DNA of 64,000 bases from Sphingomonas sp. So64.6b (GCF_014171475.1 NZ_CP048817.1:434001-498000); one strand, 5' to 3'. Numbered from the stretch's first letter, positions 29,146 to 37,815 are shown. Notes: generated from the letters alone by a model not told the origin. Numbers and translations: made by a program.

Positions 29146-29415
29146 CTAGCTGGCAAGTGTCGGAATCATGAGATAGAGCGAGGTCGCAAACTGAGTAAGC
29201 CGGCCGATCATCCACGGACCGATCGCAATCAGCAGGAATGCCGCGACAAGAATCTTCGGCACATAGCTGAGCGTCACTTCCTGCAGCTGTGTCGTGACCT
29301 GGAACACGCTGATCAGGAGGCCGACCAGCAGCGTCGCGATCAGGACCGGGCCAGCCACGATCAGGCTGTTCCAGAGCATCAGATTCAACATGCCTAAAGC
29401 ACGGTCGGCGCCCAT
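29146..29415 (-). CDS. fliQ: Flagellar export gate protein FliQ
   Basis: 89 residues from the ATG at 29415, the canonical FliQ length, with GGGGGATC just upstream. An upstream ATG at 29466 would add 17 residues and lacks such a site. Two TM segments surround the typical VGLLISVFQVTTQLQEVTLSYVPKILVAAFLLIAIGPWMIGRL. It is the first gene of the leftward export-gate run and marks the right border of the flagellar locus. Confidence 0.93.
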   Translation of the reverse strand: MGADRALGMLNLMLWNSLIVAGPVLIATLLVGLLISVFQVTTQLQEVTLSYVPKILVAAFLLIAIGPWMIGRLTQFATSLYLMIPTLAS

Positions 29416-29817
29416 TTGATCCCCCGGGAGTACTGGCCCGCGATCCGATCGAATCGACAGCCCCATGCCAGTACGTCAAATCTAGTCAATTCGGCTGGCG
29501 AGGCAAAACAATTGCGCTTGCCGATCAACGAAAAGCGCCGAAGTGAAGCCATTTGTGGTGGAGGGGCGGAGCGGAGCCTTGTGCGGTGAAGGTCTGGTTC
29601 GGCGGCGATTGCACCGGCATTGGCGTTCCGTTGCGCGACGGACGGGGCCGTTGTGATCGAGACTCGTGGATTTCCACCGTTGGATATTGTGGATTGGTTC
29701 ACGGGCGCGTTGCCATCGTAGCGGAAGATTCGTTGGGACTCGACGTCGGCGTTTTACGAACATCGACGGGCTTGACGCCTCGAACACGCATCGTGTGCGA
29801 TCGCGCTCTATGCCTCG

Positions 29818-29835
29818 GCTGCGCTGGCGCGCAGC
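29818..29835. repeat. Hairpin repeat, copy 1
   Basis: GCTGCGCTGGCGCGCAGC, with 7-base arms (GCTGCGC/GCGCAGC) around a TGGC loop. An identical copy lies at 30167-30184. Flanks do not match, so the repeat is confined to the hairpin. No T-run follows, so it is not an obvious terminator. Confidence 0.7.
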
Positions 29836-30166
29836 GTCGCCACCGAGCCCAGGCCCCTGGCCGGTCTCGGCCTGACGGTGACGATCGCCTGGCGCCGGAC
29901 CGGCGGGTACGCCGGACCGAGATGGAGCGGGGCAATGACGCGCTCCGGCGGCGGTTCGCTGGCGCTCGATCTTGCCGGGGAGCGGCGCCTGATGGCGGGG
30001 CCCCGCGGGCGCTCCGGCTCGGCGGGTCGGGGCGGTGCGTCCGGGCTCGCGAGACCGGCGACGTCTGCCGCCTTTTCTCGGATCCCGACCCAGCACCGCC
30101 TGATCCGCCCGTTCGCCGGGGTTCCCGTCTTTTTGTTGGAGGCGGCTTTGCCGCGGGTTGATGGTC

Positions 30167-30184
30167 GCTGCGCTGGCGCGCAGC
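30167..30184. repeat. Hairpin repeat, copy 2
   Basis: Second identical copy of the 18-base hairpin at 29818-29835, in the same orientation and 331 bases further on, inside the gene-free junction. Confidence 0.7.
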
Positions 30185-30576
30185 GGCGTGCTTGTGCCTC
30201 TCCCGGACAAGCGCGGATGGGCGGCGCTTCCTGCTAGGCCCGCCCGCGTCGCCGGCAAGCCGGGCCTGCGGCCCGGCTCCTCCATTGCATTGCGGCCCCT
30301 TGGGCGCCGGCGCCGCTTGTGGCGGGCCTCTCCGGTCGCATTCTGCCGCCCACCCCGCTTTTCCGGGGAGCCGTGTGGGTTTTCGGGGCGGTGACGGAGG
30401 CTAGTGATGCGTGTTCAAACTTCCCCCAACAATTGTGGCAGGTGTCTGAGCGGCGCCGCGAGCGCGGCGAGCAAGGCCGCCGACTGGATGCTCGCGCGCC
30501 ATTCAGCGCACCGCGCCACCGCAACAGGCGGCACGGTCGATCGATCGTCGCTCGCTTTGACCGGGGAGCGCTGACC

Positions 30577-31005
30577 ATGCACTTGCTCACGCCCGCTTTG
30601 CGCGCGGCACTGCGCGCCAATGCCGAGACTCACCGTGCCGCGACACGATCGGGCGCGCGCGAGCCGGGCCCCGTGCCAGTGGTCAAATTCTTCAATCCGC
30701 TTGGTGCGGCGACATGGCTCGCGACCGAACTCGATGACGATGGCGATACGCTGTTCGGCCTTGCCGACCTTGGCTTTGGCTGTCCCGAACTCGGGTCGTT
30801 CAGCCTTGGCGAGATTGCCGCAATGCGGCTTCCCTTCGGTCTGGGAATCGAGCGCGATTTGCACTTCACGAGCGATGCGCCGCTGTCGCGCTGGGCCGAT
30901 ACCGCGCGCCGCGCCGGGTCGATCCTGTCCGCAGCGCGGCTGCTGCGCGCCGTGGGCGCGACACCAACCCACAAACTTCCGCCGTCCGAATCGGATGGCG
31001 GCTGA
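30577..31005 (+). CDS. DUF2958 domain protein
   Basis: 142 residues from the ATG at 30577, with GGGGAG upstream. The pattern VVKFFNPLGAATWLATELDDDGDTLFGLADLGFGCPELGSFSLGEIAAMRLPFGLGIERDLHF is the DUF2958 signature. This family has no known function and is common at one end of integrative elements and plasmids, usually just before a ParB-like gene, as here. Confidence 0.88.
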   Translation: MHLLTPALRAALRANAETHRAATRSGAREPGPVPVVKFFNPLGAATWLATELDDDGDTLFGLADLGFGCPELGSFSLGEIAAMRLPFGLGIERDLHFTSDAPLSRWADTARRAGSILSAARLLRAVGATPTHKLPPSESDGG

Positions 31006-31095
31006 CGCAGCGGGCGCGTTTCGCCCGCGATCAAACCGGCCCCGCCCAAAGGCTTGAACAATCGACGGGACCGGTACTCACAAAGGAGTAGAACC

Positions 31096-32295
31096 ATGAA
31101 ACTCGATTTTATCCCGCTCGACAAGCTGTCGGTCAGCAAATCCAATATGCGTTTTGCGAAAAAGGCACCCGACGTGTCCGACCTGTTGCCGACGGTGCGC
31201 GCACGCGGCGTGCTCATGCCGATCCTCGTCCGGCCCAATTGTGCGCCGGGCGGGTTCGAGATCGTCGCCGGTCGCCGTCGGTTCACCGCCGCTGGCATCG
31301 TGGCCGACGAGCGCCGCGCGGCGCGGGAGGAGGTCGAGCCGATGCCGTGCGCGATCCTCGACGATGGCGACGATGCCGACGCGATCGAGGCATCGCTGAT
31401 CGAGAATATCGCCCGGCTCGATGCCGACGAAGTGACGCAGTGGGAGACGTTCACCCGGCTGGTGAAGGAAGGTCGCACGATCGACGATATCGCCGCGACC
31501 TTCGGTCTGCCCGAACTGACCGTCAAGCGCGTGCTCGCGCTTGGCAATCTGCTACCGCGCATCCGTTCACTCTACGCCGCCGAGAAGATCGACCGCGCCA
31601 CGGTGCGCCACCTGACCTTGGCGTCGAAGAGCCAGCAAAAGGCATGGCTCGCGCTGGCCGACGACGCACAAGCCTATTGCCCGACCGGCCATCAATTAAA
31701 GGCATGGCTGTTCGGCGGACAGTCGATCCCGGTCAGCCATGCGCTGTTCGATGTCGACGCGAGCGGGCTTGCGGTGATTGCCGACCTGTTCGGCGAGGAC
31801 CGCTATTTCGCCGATGCCGATGCGTTCTGGACCGCGCAGAACGCGGCGATCGCGGAAGCCCTTGCTGAAACACAGGATTATTTCGAGGAGTGGTTCGCGA
31901 GCGCAAAGAACTTCGAAACCCTTGCTGTTGCCGCGCGGGATGGCGGAATGCCCAAGGAAGCAGCTTTCCTTTTCCACCAAGCGACAGAGCGGCTCTATCA
32001 GTGCCTATTCCTCGTGCGCACGCTCTACATGCCGAAAACGCATAATCTGAACCGGCTTCGCTCTCTCGCCGAAGATCTGGAACCCCGACTGAAACAGGTG
32101 TGGCCGTCGACAAACAAAGACGAGCGACAAGCCTATGCGCGACTTCGCGAAGCTTGCATTAAGGCGCGCTATTCGCGCGAATATCGCATCACTGCGGAGC
32201 AACTAGCGTGGCTCGGTGAGCGCGTCGCGGTCTTGAAATCGGTCGTCGAGAGCGCGTGTGTCGAACGCCTCAATACGCTGGCTAACGCGGCTTGA
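31096..32295 (+). CDS. ParB-like / HEPN domain fusion protein
   Basis: 399 residues, ATG after AAAGGAG. Residues 1-250 are a plasmid/ICE-type ParB: KLDFIPLDKLSVSKSNMRFAKKAPDVSDLLPTVRARGV, the GGFEIVAGRRRF box, ENIARLDADEVTQWETFTRLV and a HTH (RTIDDIAATFGLPELTVKRVLALGNLLP). ParB proteins of this type usually continue to about 650-700 residues. Here, after AFWTAQNAAIAEAL (about residue 255), the chain changes into a HEPN domain: DYFEEWFASAKNFETLA, EAAFLFHQATERLYQCLFLVRTLYMPKTHNLNRLRSLAE and ARYSREYRITAEQLAWLGERV. That second part resembles the C-terminus of nucleotidyltransferase-HEPN proteins. The classic HEPN RNase motif (R, 4-6 residues, H) is not clear. The fusion is probably a recombination product. 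Confidence 0.88.
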   Translation: MKLDFIPLDKLSVSKSNMRFAKKAPDVSDLLPTVRARGVLMPILVRPNCAPGGFEIVAGRRRFTAAGIVADERRAAREEVEPMPCAILDDGDDADAIEASLIENIARLDADEVTQWETFTRLVKEGRTIDDIAATFGLPELTVKRVLALGNLLPRIRSLYAAEKIDRATVRHLTLASKSQQKAWLALADDAQAYCPTGHQLKAWLFGGQSIPVSHALFDVDASGLAVIADLFGEDRYFADADAFWTAQNAAIAEALAETQDYFEEWFASAKNFETLAVAARDGGMPKEAAFLFHQATERLYQCLFLVRTLYMPKTHNLNRLRSLAEDLEPRLKQVWPSTNKDERQAYARLREACIKARYSREYRITAEQLAWLGERVAVLKSVVESACVERLNTLANAA

Positions 32296-32355
32296 GCCCC
32301 ATTAAAGCGGCTCGCGCCGCTCGATTTCTGCTCGAGCGGCGCTCGCTGTCGAAGA

Positions 32356-32829
32356 TTAGGTGGCTTTGGTGGAGCTCTTGCGAGCGGCAGGCTTTTGCCC
32401 TGGCTTGCGACCAAGGCCAATCTTCTTGGCCATCTCGCGCCGCGCGATCGAGTAGTTCTCGGCAACCATCGGATAATCGGCCTTGAGGTTGTAGCGCTGG
32501 CGATACTGTTCCGGCGTCAAACCGTTTTGTGAAAGGTGCCGGCGGAGCATTTTGTACTGCTTGCCATCGATCAGCGAGATAAGGTGGTCCTTCGACGCGA
32601 GCGACTTGCGGACCGTCACGGCCGGCGTGAAGTCTTCGCTCGGCCCAGTTTGATCGACCCCGTCAGCAGTCTGCGATGAGCCGCCAGCCAGTTCATTTAC
32701 CGTGGCGTGCATCGTCCGAAGAAATGCCGGCGCTTCATCAGCTGAGACACGGTTATTCGGATTGGACAGCCAGGCGATGGTTAGTTCGGTCGCCAGTTCG
32801 ACGGCATTCAGCGAGGTTTCGTCGGTCAC
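32356..32829 (-). CDS. MucR/Ros-family regulator lacking zinc-ligand cysteines
   Basis: 157 residues from a GTG at 32829 with GGAGAATGAC just upstream; a longer frame to 32877 is unlikely. The C-terminal half has the MucR pattern VRKSLASKDHLISLIDGKQYKMLRRHLSQNGLTPEQYRQRYNLKADYPMVAENYSIARREMAKKIGLG. In Ros/MucR the zinc finger uses two cysteines in the segment that reads HLISLIDGK here; this protein has no cysteine at all. Some rhizobial homologues also work without zinc. It is a probable DNA-binding regulator of the element, transcribed towards the ParB-HEPN gene. Confidence 0.88.
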   Translation of the reverse strand: MTDETSLNAVELATELTIAWLSNPNNRVSADEAPAFLRTMHATVNELAGGSSQTADGVDQTGPSEDFTPAVTVRKSLASKDHLISLIDGKQYKMLRRHLSQNGLTPEQYRQRYNLKADYPMVAENYSIARREMAKKIGLGRKPGQKPAARKSSTKAT

Positions 32830-33248
32830 GTCATTCTCCAGTCGGGGCGATGTTGTTCGCGCTCGTCCTATCGGCACAATTCGCGAGATACCACCATAAT
32901 GGAGTTATTCCGTCGCTCAACATTGGCGCGATACGGGTCTTGATAGGCATCCGTTCGGACCAACATCGTTGCTTCCAACCGCTAGCAGATCATGATCCCT
33001 CTTACGCTGAAGTTCAACCGTCTCCGAGCTCGAACGCCCTTGACCTATGACCGGTCGGGTCGATCGAAACCATCGTGACGCAGCTATTTTCCCCGCAGCT
33101 TCCCTGCTCCTCGCGCAGCAAAATAGCTGCTCGCTCCGGTCCTTCGCTGTCGCTTCGGCCTGTCGGTTCGAACGCCCCTTGTCCCGGTCATCTGGTCGGC
33201 GTGTCGGCACGGGAACGGTTCTCATGCCGCAGACAAGGAGTGAAGATC
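32830..33248. other. Gene-free 419-base region with an 11-base inverted repeat
   Basis: No supported gene. It separates the divergent mucR-like and DUF736 genes, so it should hold both promoters. It contains a perfect inverted repeat, GCAGCTATTTT at 33080-33090 and AAAATAGCTGC at 33120-33130, with a 29-base spacer. This is a candidate regulator-binding or transfer-origin structure. Confidence 0.5.
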
Positions 33249-33569
33249 ATGGCTGCAATCGGATATGTTACCCGCAACGACGATGGCTCGTTCAAGGGCC
33301 AGCTCAAGACCCTCAGCATCCGCGCCGATATCGAGATCGTCGCCAATCGTTCCAAGGCGGCGGATAGCCAGCCCGACTACCGCGTATTGGCGGATGGCGT
33401 CGAAATCGGGGCCGGCTGGATGCGCCGTTCGGAAACTTCGGGTCGCGATTATGTGTCGCTGAGCCTGGCGGCGCCGGAGTTCGGGCCGCGCCGGCTCTAC
33501 GCCAATCTCGGCCGCGCCGCCGGCGAAGCCGATGACCGGTTCGCGGTCATCTGGAACCCCGCCGACTGA
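33249..33569 (+). CDS. DUF736 family protein
   Basis: 106 residues from the ATG at 33249, after AAGGAGTGAAG. The sequence AAIGYVTRNDDGSFKGQLKTLSIRADIEIVANRSKAADSQPDYRVLADGVEIGAGWMRRSETSGRDYVSLSLAAPEFGPRRLYANLG matches DUF736, a small basic family almost restricted to alphaproteobacterial plasmids and integrative elements. Function unknown. Confidence 0.92.
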   Translation: MAAIGYVTRNDDGSFKGQLKTLSIRADIEIVANRSKAADSQPDYRVLADGVEIGAGWMRRSETSGRDYVSLSLAAPEFGPRRLYANLGRAAGEADDRFAVIWNPAD

Positions 33570-33936
33570 AGAAATGGCCCGGCTCCGGCACATGAAAAGT
33601 GTCGGGACCGAGTCTTTTGCTGTGCAATCGCACTTGGTTGAGCGCGCCGTCCGAAGAGCTCGGCCGATGCGGAGATCGGGGAGGGGCTCGTCTCGGATCG
33701 TCCGAGCATGGCGGCTGGCGGCACGCCTGTGCAAGGCCGGCGGCCCCGCCAATTTTGCTGCGATATGGAGCGTGCTGCGCACGCGCGTGTGTTTGTAGCG
33801 ACGCAACAGAATCGGTTCCTCCGCCGCCGCTGACGCGGTGCCTTCGCTAACGCTCCGGCAGCCCTGACAGCCGCACCGCCAACCGCCGTCGAGAGCTTGT
33901 CTTCGATGATGAAGGCGCAAGGGACAGGAGGTTCTC
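33570..33936. other. Gene-free 367-base region
   Basis: Between the DUF736 gene and the next small frames I see no supported gene, RNA or repeat. It ends with AGGAGG at about 33927, which would serve the frame starting at 33937. Confidence 0.45.
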
Positions 33937-34164
33937 ATGACCATGTTTCAACCAATCGCAGTGGCTTCGGATCGCGTGATGGCAGCACTGATCGCTGGGC
34001 TTGAACTGCAGTTCGGGCGCGGTGCGGCGGAGGGGTTGGCGCAATGTTTTTGGCTGCGGAAGAGACGGATTTTCACTGGGATGCGCGCAGCGAAGAGCGC
34101 TGGCTGGGCGCATATGAAGCACCGCAAGATTGCGAGTTCGAGCTTGATCGGGTCGCGATTTTAG
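33937..34164 (+). CDS. Doubtful small frame overlapping the next gene
   Basis: 75 codons after a good CAGGAGGTTCTC site: MTMFQPIAVASDRVMAALIAGLELQFGRGAAEGLAQ, then Arg/Lys/Ser-rich sequence. The first 36 residues look natural. The rest overlaps the 34044 frame and looks like an out-of-frame reading of it. Either a short real gene whose tail overlaps the next one, or a gene broken by a frameshift. No family recognised. Confidence 0.35.
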   Translation: MTMFQPIAVASDRVMAALIAGLELQFGRGAAEGLAQCFWLRKRRIFTGMRAAKSAGWAHMKHRKIASSSLIGSRF

Positions 34165-34295
34165 GACGCATCGATGGGCAGTATTTCGTCGCGGTGTGCA
34201 TCGTGGATGGCGATGGCATGGCGCACGGTTTGATCGGAAAACGGGTGTTTGCGCGGCGTCAGGCTGCGGTTGACGCGTTCGAAATGCAGCGCTGA
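34044..34295 (+). CDS. Small acidic protein of the element, unknown function
   Basis: 83 residues, MFLAAEETDFHWDARSEERWLGAYEAPQDCEFELDRVAILGRIDGQYFVAVCIVDGDGMAHGLIGKRVFARRQAAVDAFEMQR. Composition and codon pattern look genuine, and GGAGGGG lies 9 bases upstream. The predicted fold is a small beta-rich domain. It sits between DUF736 and the relaxase as small hypothetical genes do in related elements. No function can be assigned. Confidence 0.55.
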   Translation: MFLAAEETDFHWDARSEERWLGAYEAPQDCEFELDRVAILGRIDGQYFVAVCIVDGDGMAHGLIGKRVFARRQAAVDAFEMQR

Positions 34296-34620
34296 TCGGT
34301 GGTAGATTCGTGGCCGGGATGCGGTGTCGGAGCGGCACGCATCCCGGCCTTTTTTGTCCTCGGCGCAAAGGGGCGGGTGGGCGAGAAGTAGCAGTGTGAA
34401 AGTTGGAAAGGCGATCGGGAAGGGTAGGGGCGCGTAAGGCAAGATAGAAAGCCGTGCCTCCATGCTGGTCGGCGGTCGGCGTCTGCACGTCGTTTTTGAT
34501 GGAGGCATTACCGGGGCCATGCCTCCAGAAGCGCAATTAATGGCGATAATCAGACGCGCGCTGTGGAGGCCCTTGAAGCGCTCCATACTGATCCCCTCAT
34601 TGATGCTTTTGAGGACGATC

Positions 34621-36567
34621 ATGGCCGATGATGATTTCGATCTGTGGCTTGGGCGTGTCGCTGCCGACAGGCCGCTGCTTCACCGCATGCGCGCTGCCAT
34701 CAACCGTGCTGGCGGTATGAACCGGCGCACGCGCAGCGGCTTTACCGGCGCGCGGATCGGCCGCGGCAGCGGGGTCGGCAGGATCCTTGCCGGGACCGGC
34801 ACCAGCAACGGATCGTCAGGCCGTCGCGTGATCGTCAAAGCGCGGATCGTGAAGCTCGCCGGCAAGGGCTTTGCCGGCGCCACTGCGCACCTACGCTATC
34901 TGCAGCGCGATGGCACCACGCGCGAGGGCGAGGGCGGTACGCTTTATGGACCGGAACAGGACGCCGCCGATGGCAAGGCTTTCCTCGAAAGGGGCAACGG
35001 CGATCGCCACCAGTTCCGCTTCATCGTCGCGCCCGAAGATGGCGCCGAATATGAGAATCTGAAGCCGCTGGTGCGGCGCTGGATGAAGCAGGTCGAGCAG
35101 GATCTGGGAACGAAGCTCGACTGGGTTGCGGTCGATCACTTCAACACCGGTCACCCGCACAGTCACGTCATCGTGCGCGGCAAGGATCATCTCGGCAAGG
35201 ATCTGATCCTGGCGCGCGAGTATATGACACAAGGGCTCCGCGCGCGGGCGGCGGCTTTGGTCGATCTCGACCTCGGCCCGCGAACCGCCGCCGAAATCGA
35301 TCGTGCCAACCGGCGCGAGATCGACCAGGAACGGCTGACCAATATCGACCGGCGTCTGCTCGCCGCACGTGATGCGGGTGGGCTGGTATCGCCTGCCCAT
35401 CCCGATGGCGTCGAGCAGAGCCTGCGCGCGGGGCGCCTGCAGACGCTGGCACGCATGGGCCTGGCGACCGAGGAGCGTCGCGGATCCTGGCGGCTCGATG
35501 CAAACCTGACCGCGACCCTTACCCGTATCGGCGAGCGGAATGACATCATCCGCACGATGCAGCGAACTCTGACCGAGCGGGCGCCCGAGTGCTCGCCGGC
35601 CGATTATGCCATCTTCGACGCGTCGAACGCGCCTGACAAAGCAATCGTGGGTAAGGTGGTCGCGCGTGGCCTGTCCGATGAGGCGAACGACCGTCATTAT
35701 CTGATCGTCGACGGGATCGACGGGCAGAGCCATTATGTCGATCTCGGCGTCGATGCCGCGCCGACCATGATGCAGAGCCTGGTCCGCGTCGCACCGGTCA
35801 GCGTCGCGGCGCGTGAGGTCGATCGCACAGTCGCGGAGATCGCTGCCGCAAACAACGGGACTTACAGCGTCGATCTTCATCTGCGGCACGACCCAGTGGC
35901 GACGAACTCTTTTGCGCAGACGCACGAGCGGCGGCTGGAAGCGATCCGGCGCACCACCGGCGGGGTCGAGCGTAATCCTGACGGCAGCTGGACGATTGCG
36001 GCCGATCATGTCGCGCGCGCCGAGGCCTATGAACGCGAGCGCGCCGGTCGCAATCCGGTGACGATCGAAACGCTCTCGACCAGAGCAATCGGCGTGCTGC
36101 CGACGCATGATGGTGCGACCTGGCTTGACCGCGAACTTGTCGCCGAGCGGCCTGTCGAGCTTGGCCGGGGGTTCGGGGCGGATGTGCGCCAAGCGCTCGC
36201 GCTACGCCGGCAATGGTTGATCGAGCAGGGATTTGCCGAGACCGAAGGTGATACGATGCGTTATCGCCGTAATATGCTCGCGCTGCTGCAGCAGCGCGAG
36301 CTTGGCAGCGTTGCGGGACGGCTTTCCGCCGAGCTCGACAAGCCCTTCATCGAAGCGCGGTCAGGGCAGGCGATCGAAGGAATTTATCGCCGGTCGATCC
36401 AGGTCGGCGATGCCCGGTTCGCGCTGATCGAGAAGAGCCGGGAATTTACGCTGGTTCCGTGGCGGCCGGTGCTCGAGCGCTCGATCGGAAAACCGGTCAG
36501 CGGCATCATACGGGAAGGGGGCATCAGCTGGACCATCGGACGGTCGCGCGGGCTGGGCATCTCATAG
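34621..36567 (+). CDS. VirD2-like relaxase (DUF3363 type)
   Basis: 648 residues from the ATG at 34621 with GAGGACGATC upstream; the open frame extends back to 34462 without a ribosome-binding site. The relaxase core has KARIVKLAGKGFAGATAHLRYLQRDGTTREG and the metal-binding histidine motif DHFNTGHPHSHVIVRG (His173, 178, 180 and 182). The C-terminal half matches the DUF3363-type extension. It would nick DNA at an origin of transfer and be carried by a conjugation pore. No coupling protein or type IV secretion genes are in the window, so any transfer must rely on another element. Confidence 0.92.
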   Translation: MADDDFDLWLGRVAADRPLLHRMRAAINRAGGMNRRTRSGFTGARIGRGSGVGRILAGTGTSNGSSGRRVIVKARIVKLAGKGFAGATAHLRYLQRDGTTREGEGGTLYGPEQDAADGKAFLERGNGDRHQFRFIVAPEDGAEYENLKPLVRRWMKQVEQDLGTKLDWVAVDHFNTGHPHSHVIVRGKDHLGKDLILAREYMTQGLRARAAALVDLDLGPRTAAEIDRANRREIDQERLTNIDRRLLAARDAGGLVSPAHPDGVEQSLRAGRLQTLARMGLATEERRGSWRLDANLTATLTRIGERNDIIRTMQRTLTERAPECSPADYAIFDASNAPDKAIVGKVVARGLSDEANDRHYLIVDGIDGQSHYVDLGVDAAPTMMQSLVRVAPVSVAAREVDRTVAEIAAANNGTYSVDLHLRHDPVATNSFAQTHERRLEAIRRTTGGVERNPDGSWTIAADHVARAEAYERERAGRNPVTIETLSTRAIGVLPTHDGATWLDRELVAERPVELGRGFGADVRQALALRRQWLIEQGFAETEGDTMRYRRNMLALLQQRELGSVAGRLSAELDKPFIEARSGQAIEGIYRRSIQVGDARFALIEKSREFTLVPWRPVLERSIGKPVSGIIREGGISWTIGRSRGLGIS

Positions 36568-36676
36568 GCCGCGCGTTGTCGTGCGTGACTGGCCGGTTTG
36601 AGCCCAACAGCGCCCTTCATACTGCCGTCGATAGCGTCGATCCTCAGGCATCGATTCCCATGTCGAGATCCTCCTC

Positions 36677-37087
36677 ATGAAGACGTTCAAGACCCGCCAC
36701 CAATTCTATCTTCCCGATGACCTGACCGAGGCGCTGGATAAGCTCGCCGGCAAGCCGGGCGCGTCCAAGACGGCCGTGTTGACCGATGCGCTCCGTGCCT
36801 GGCTCGACCGTCGCGCCGGCAACGAGCTGGATCAGCGCTTCGGGCCGCGGCTCGATCGGCAGAACCGCACCAGCGATCGGATCGAGACAAAGCTCAACAG
36901 CGTTTCCGCCATCCTCGATTTATTCGTCGCTCACCAATTGACGATCACTGCCCATCAACCACCGTTCGATGACGTGACGGGTCAGCTGGGCATGAAACGC
37001 TATCGGCAGTTCATGGACCAGGTCAGCCGCCAGTTACAGGCCAAGCGTGGTGATGAGACGCTAGCACCCGTGGAATTGAAGCGATGA
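36677..37087 (+). CDS. CopG/ribbon-helix-helix protein
   Basis: 136 residues. The N-terminal 45 residues (KTFKTRHQFYLPDDLTEALDKLAGKPGASKTAVLTDALRAWLDRR) form a ribbon-helix-helix DNA-binding domain. The rest is helical and charged. In related elements this gene stands at the head of the trb transfer operon; here it is followed instead by an AlpA-like gene (ATGA overlap) and cargo, which suggests loss or replacement of the transfer operon. Confidence 0.85.
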   Translation: MKTFKTRHQFYLPDDLTEALDKLAGKPGASKTAVLTDALRAWLDRRAGNELDQRFGPRLDRQNRTSDRIETKLNSVSAILDLFVAHQLTITAHQPPFDDVTGQLGMKRYRQFMDQVSRQLQAKRGDETLAPVELKR

Positions 37088-37275
37088 GCACCGCGCTCGA
37101 TAGCCTGATCACCGTCCGGATACGCGATGCGTGCCGGATCACCGGTATCGGCCGATCAAAGCTTTACGAGCTCATTGCAAGTGGCGATGTCGAAACGATC
37201 AAGGTCGGCGCCATCACCCTTATTCCGGTGGACAGCTTGCGGGAATTCCTCGCCGGTCTTCGTCAAGGTCGATAA
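37084..37275 (+). CDS. AlpA/excisionase-like HTH protein
   Basis: 63 residues: LITVRIRDACRITGIGRSKLYELIASGDVETIKVGAITLIPVDSLREFLAGL. This is the MerR-like winged HTH of the excisionase/AlpA family (the GIGRSKLYELI...GDVETIKVG pattern). Such small proteins act as recombination directionality factors or integrase regulators. It starts inside the copG stop codon, so the two are co-translated. Confidence 0.85.
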   Translation: MSTALDSLITVRIRDACRITGIGRSKLYELIASGDVETIKVGAITLIPVDSLREFLAGLRQGR

Positions 37276-37770
37276 TGCGCCGATTACCGTCGTACGGCCG
37301 CTCCAGAGCCAATCCCGAAAGCCGCATCGGTTCATACCGCAACAAGTGAGCTTCGTGCATCTTTGGTGGATTGCGGCACGGTCGCTTACGGCGCCAGCCG
37401 CAGGTAATCGGACGTTCGTTCACAGGGCGCGGCAGACCGCTCGAATGCAGCCGACTGGGTGAAAAAACGGCCTGTCCGATTTGGGCAGCGCAGATGGACC
37501 TGCCTCCGCTAACAGCTTGGTAGTCAAGATGAACGGCAGGAAGCGGCCGCGCCAGATCGTGCCGACGTTGCTGTCAGACGGGATAGTCCTCTTTGCTCAC
37601 CTCAAGCTACTCGTCGGGCAGGGGATGGAGGGCGCGCGGATTGCGGATGTTGAGATCGCCGCCCCACCAGTGCTCAGGTCGTAGCGGCCGCAGCCAACGA
37701 CCTGCGGGCGAAGGCTCGTTATGAAGACGGCAGTCTGAGAGCCACAGGACGGGACGGAAACGGACCTTGA
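37276..37770. other. Gene-free 495-base region
   Basis: No supported gene or RNA. It separates the mobile backbone (left) from the cargo (right). No inverted repeats or direct repeats that would mark an insertion border were found by eye. Confidence 0.45.
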
Positions 37771-37815
37771 TTGGAATCGGTCGCGGTTCGGTCCGTCGCG
37801 AGCTACGGTCCGCAG

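Larger units (their letters stand above)
29416..30576. other. 1.16 kb junction without a supported gene
   Basis: No open frame here has a convincing start, composition or family; those on both strands are Arg/Gly/Pro-rich artefacts of G+C-rich DNA. The left border of the mobile element must lie in this stretch if the flagellar locus is chromosomal. It contains two identical copies of an 18-base hairpin sequence, listed separately. I found no copy of the attachment core seen at 48607-48630. Confidence 0.6.

Noticed and set aside
29482..30285. 267-codon minus-strand frame and the 202-codon plus-strand frame at 29553-30161
   Set aside because: Arg/Gly/Pro-rich low-complexity translations that overlap each other on opposite strands, without ribosome-binding sites or recognisable domains.
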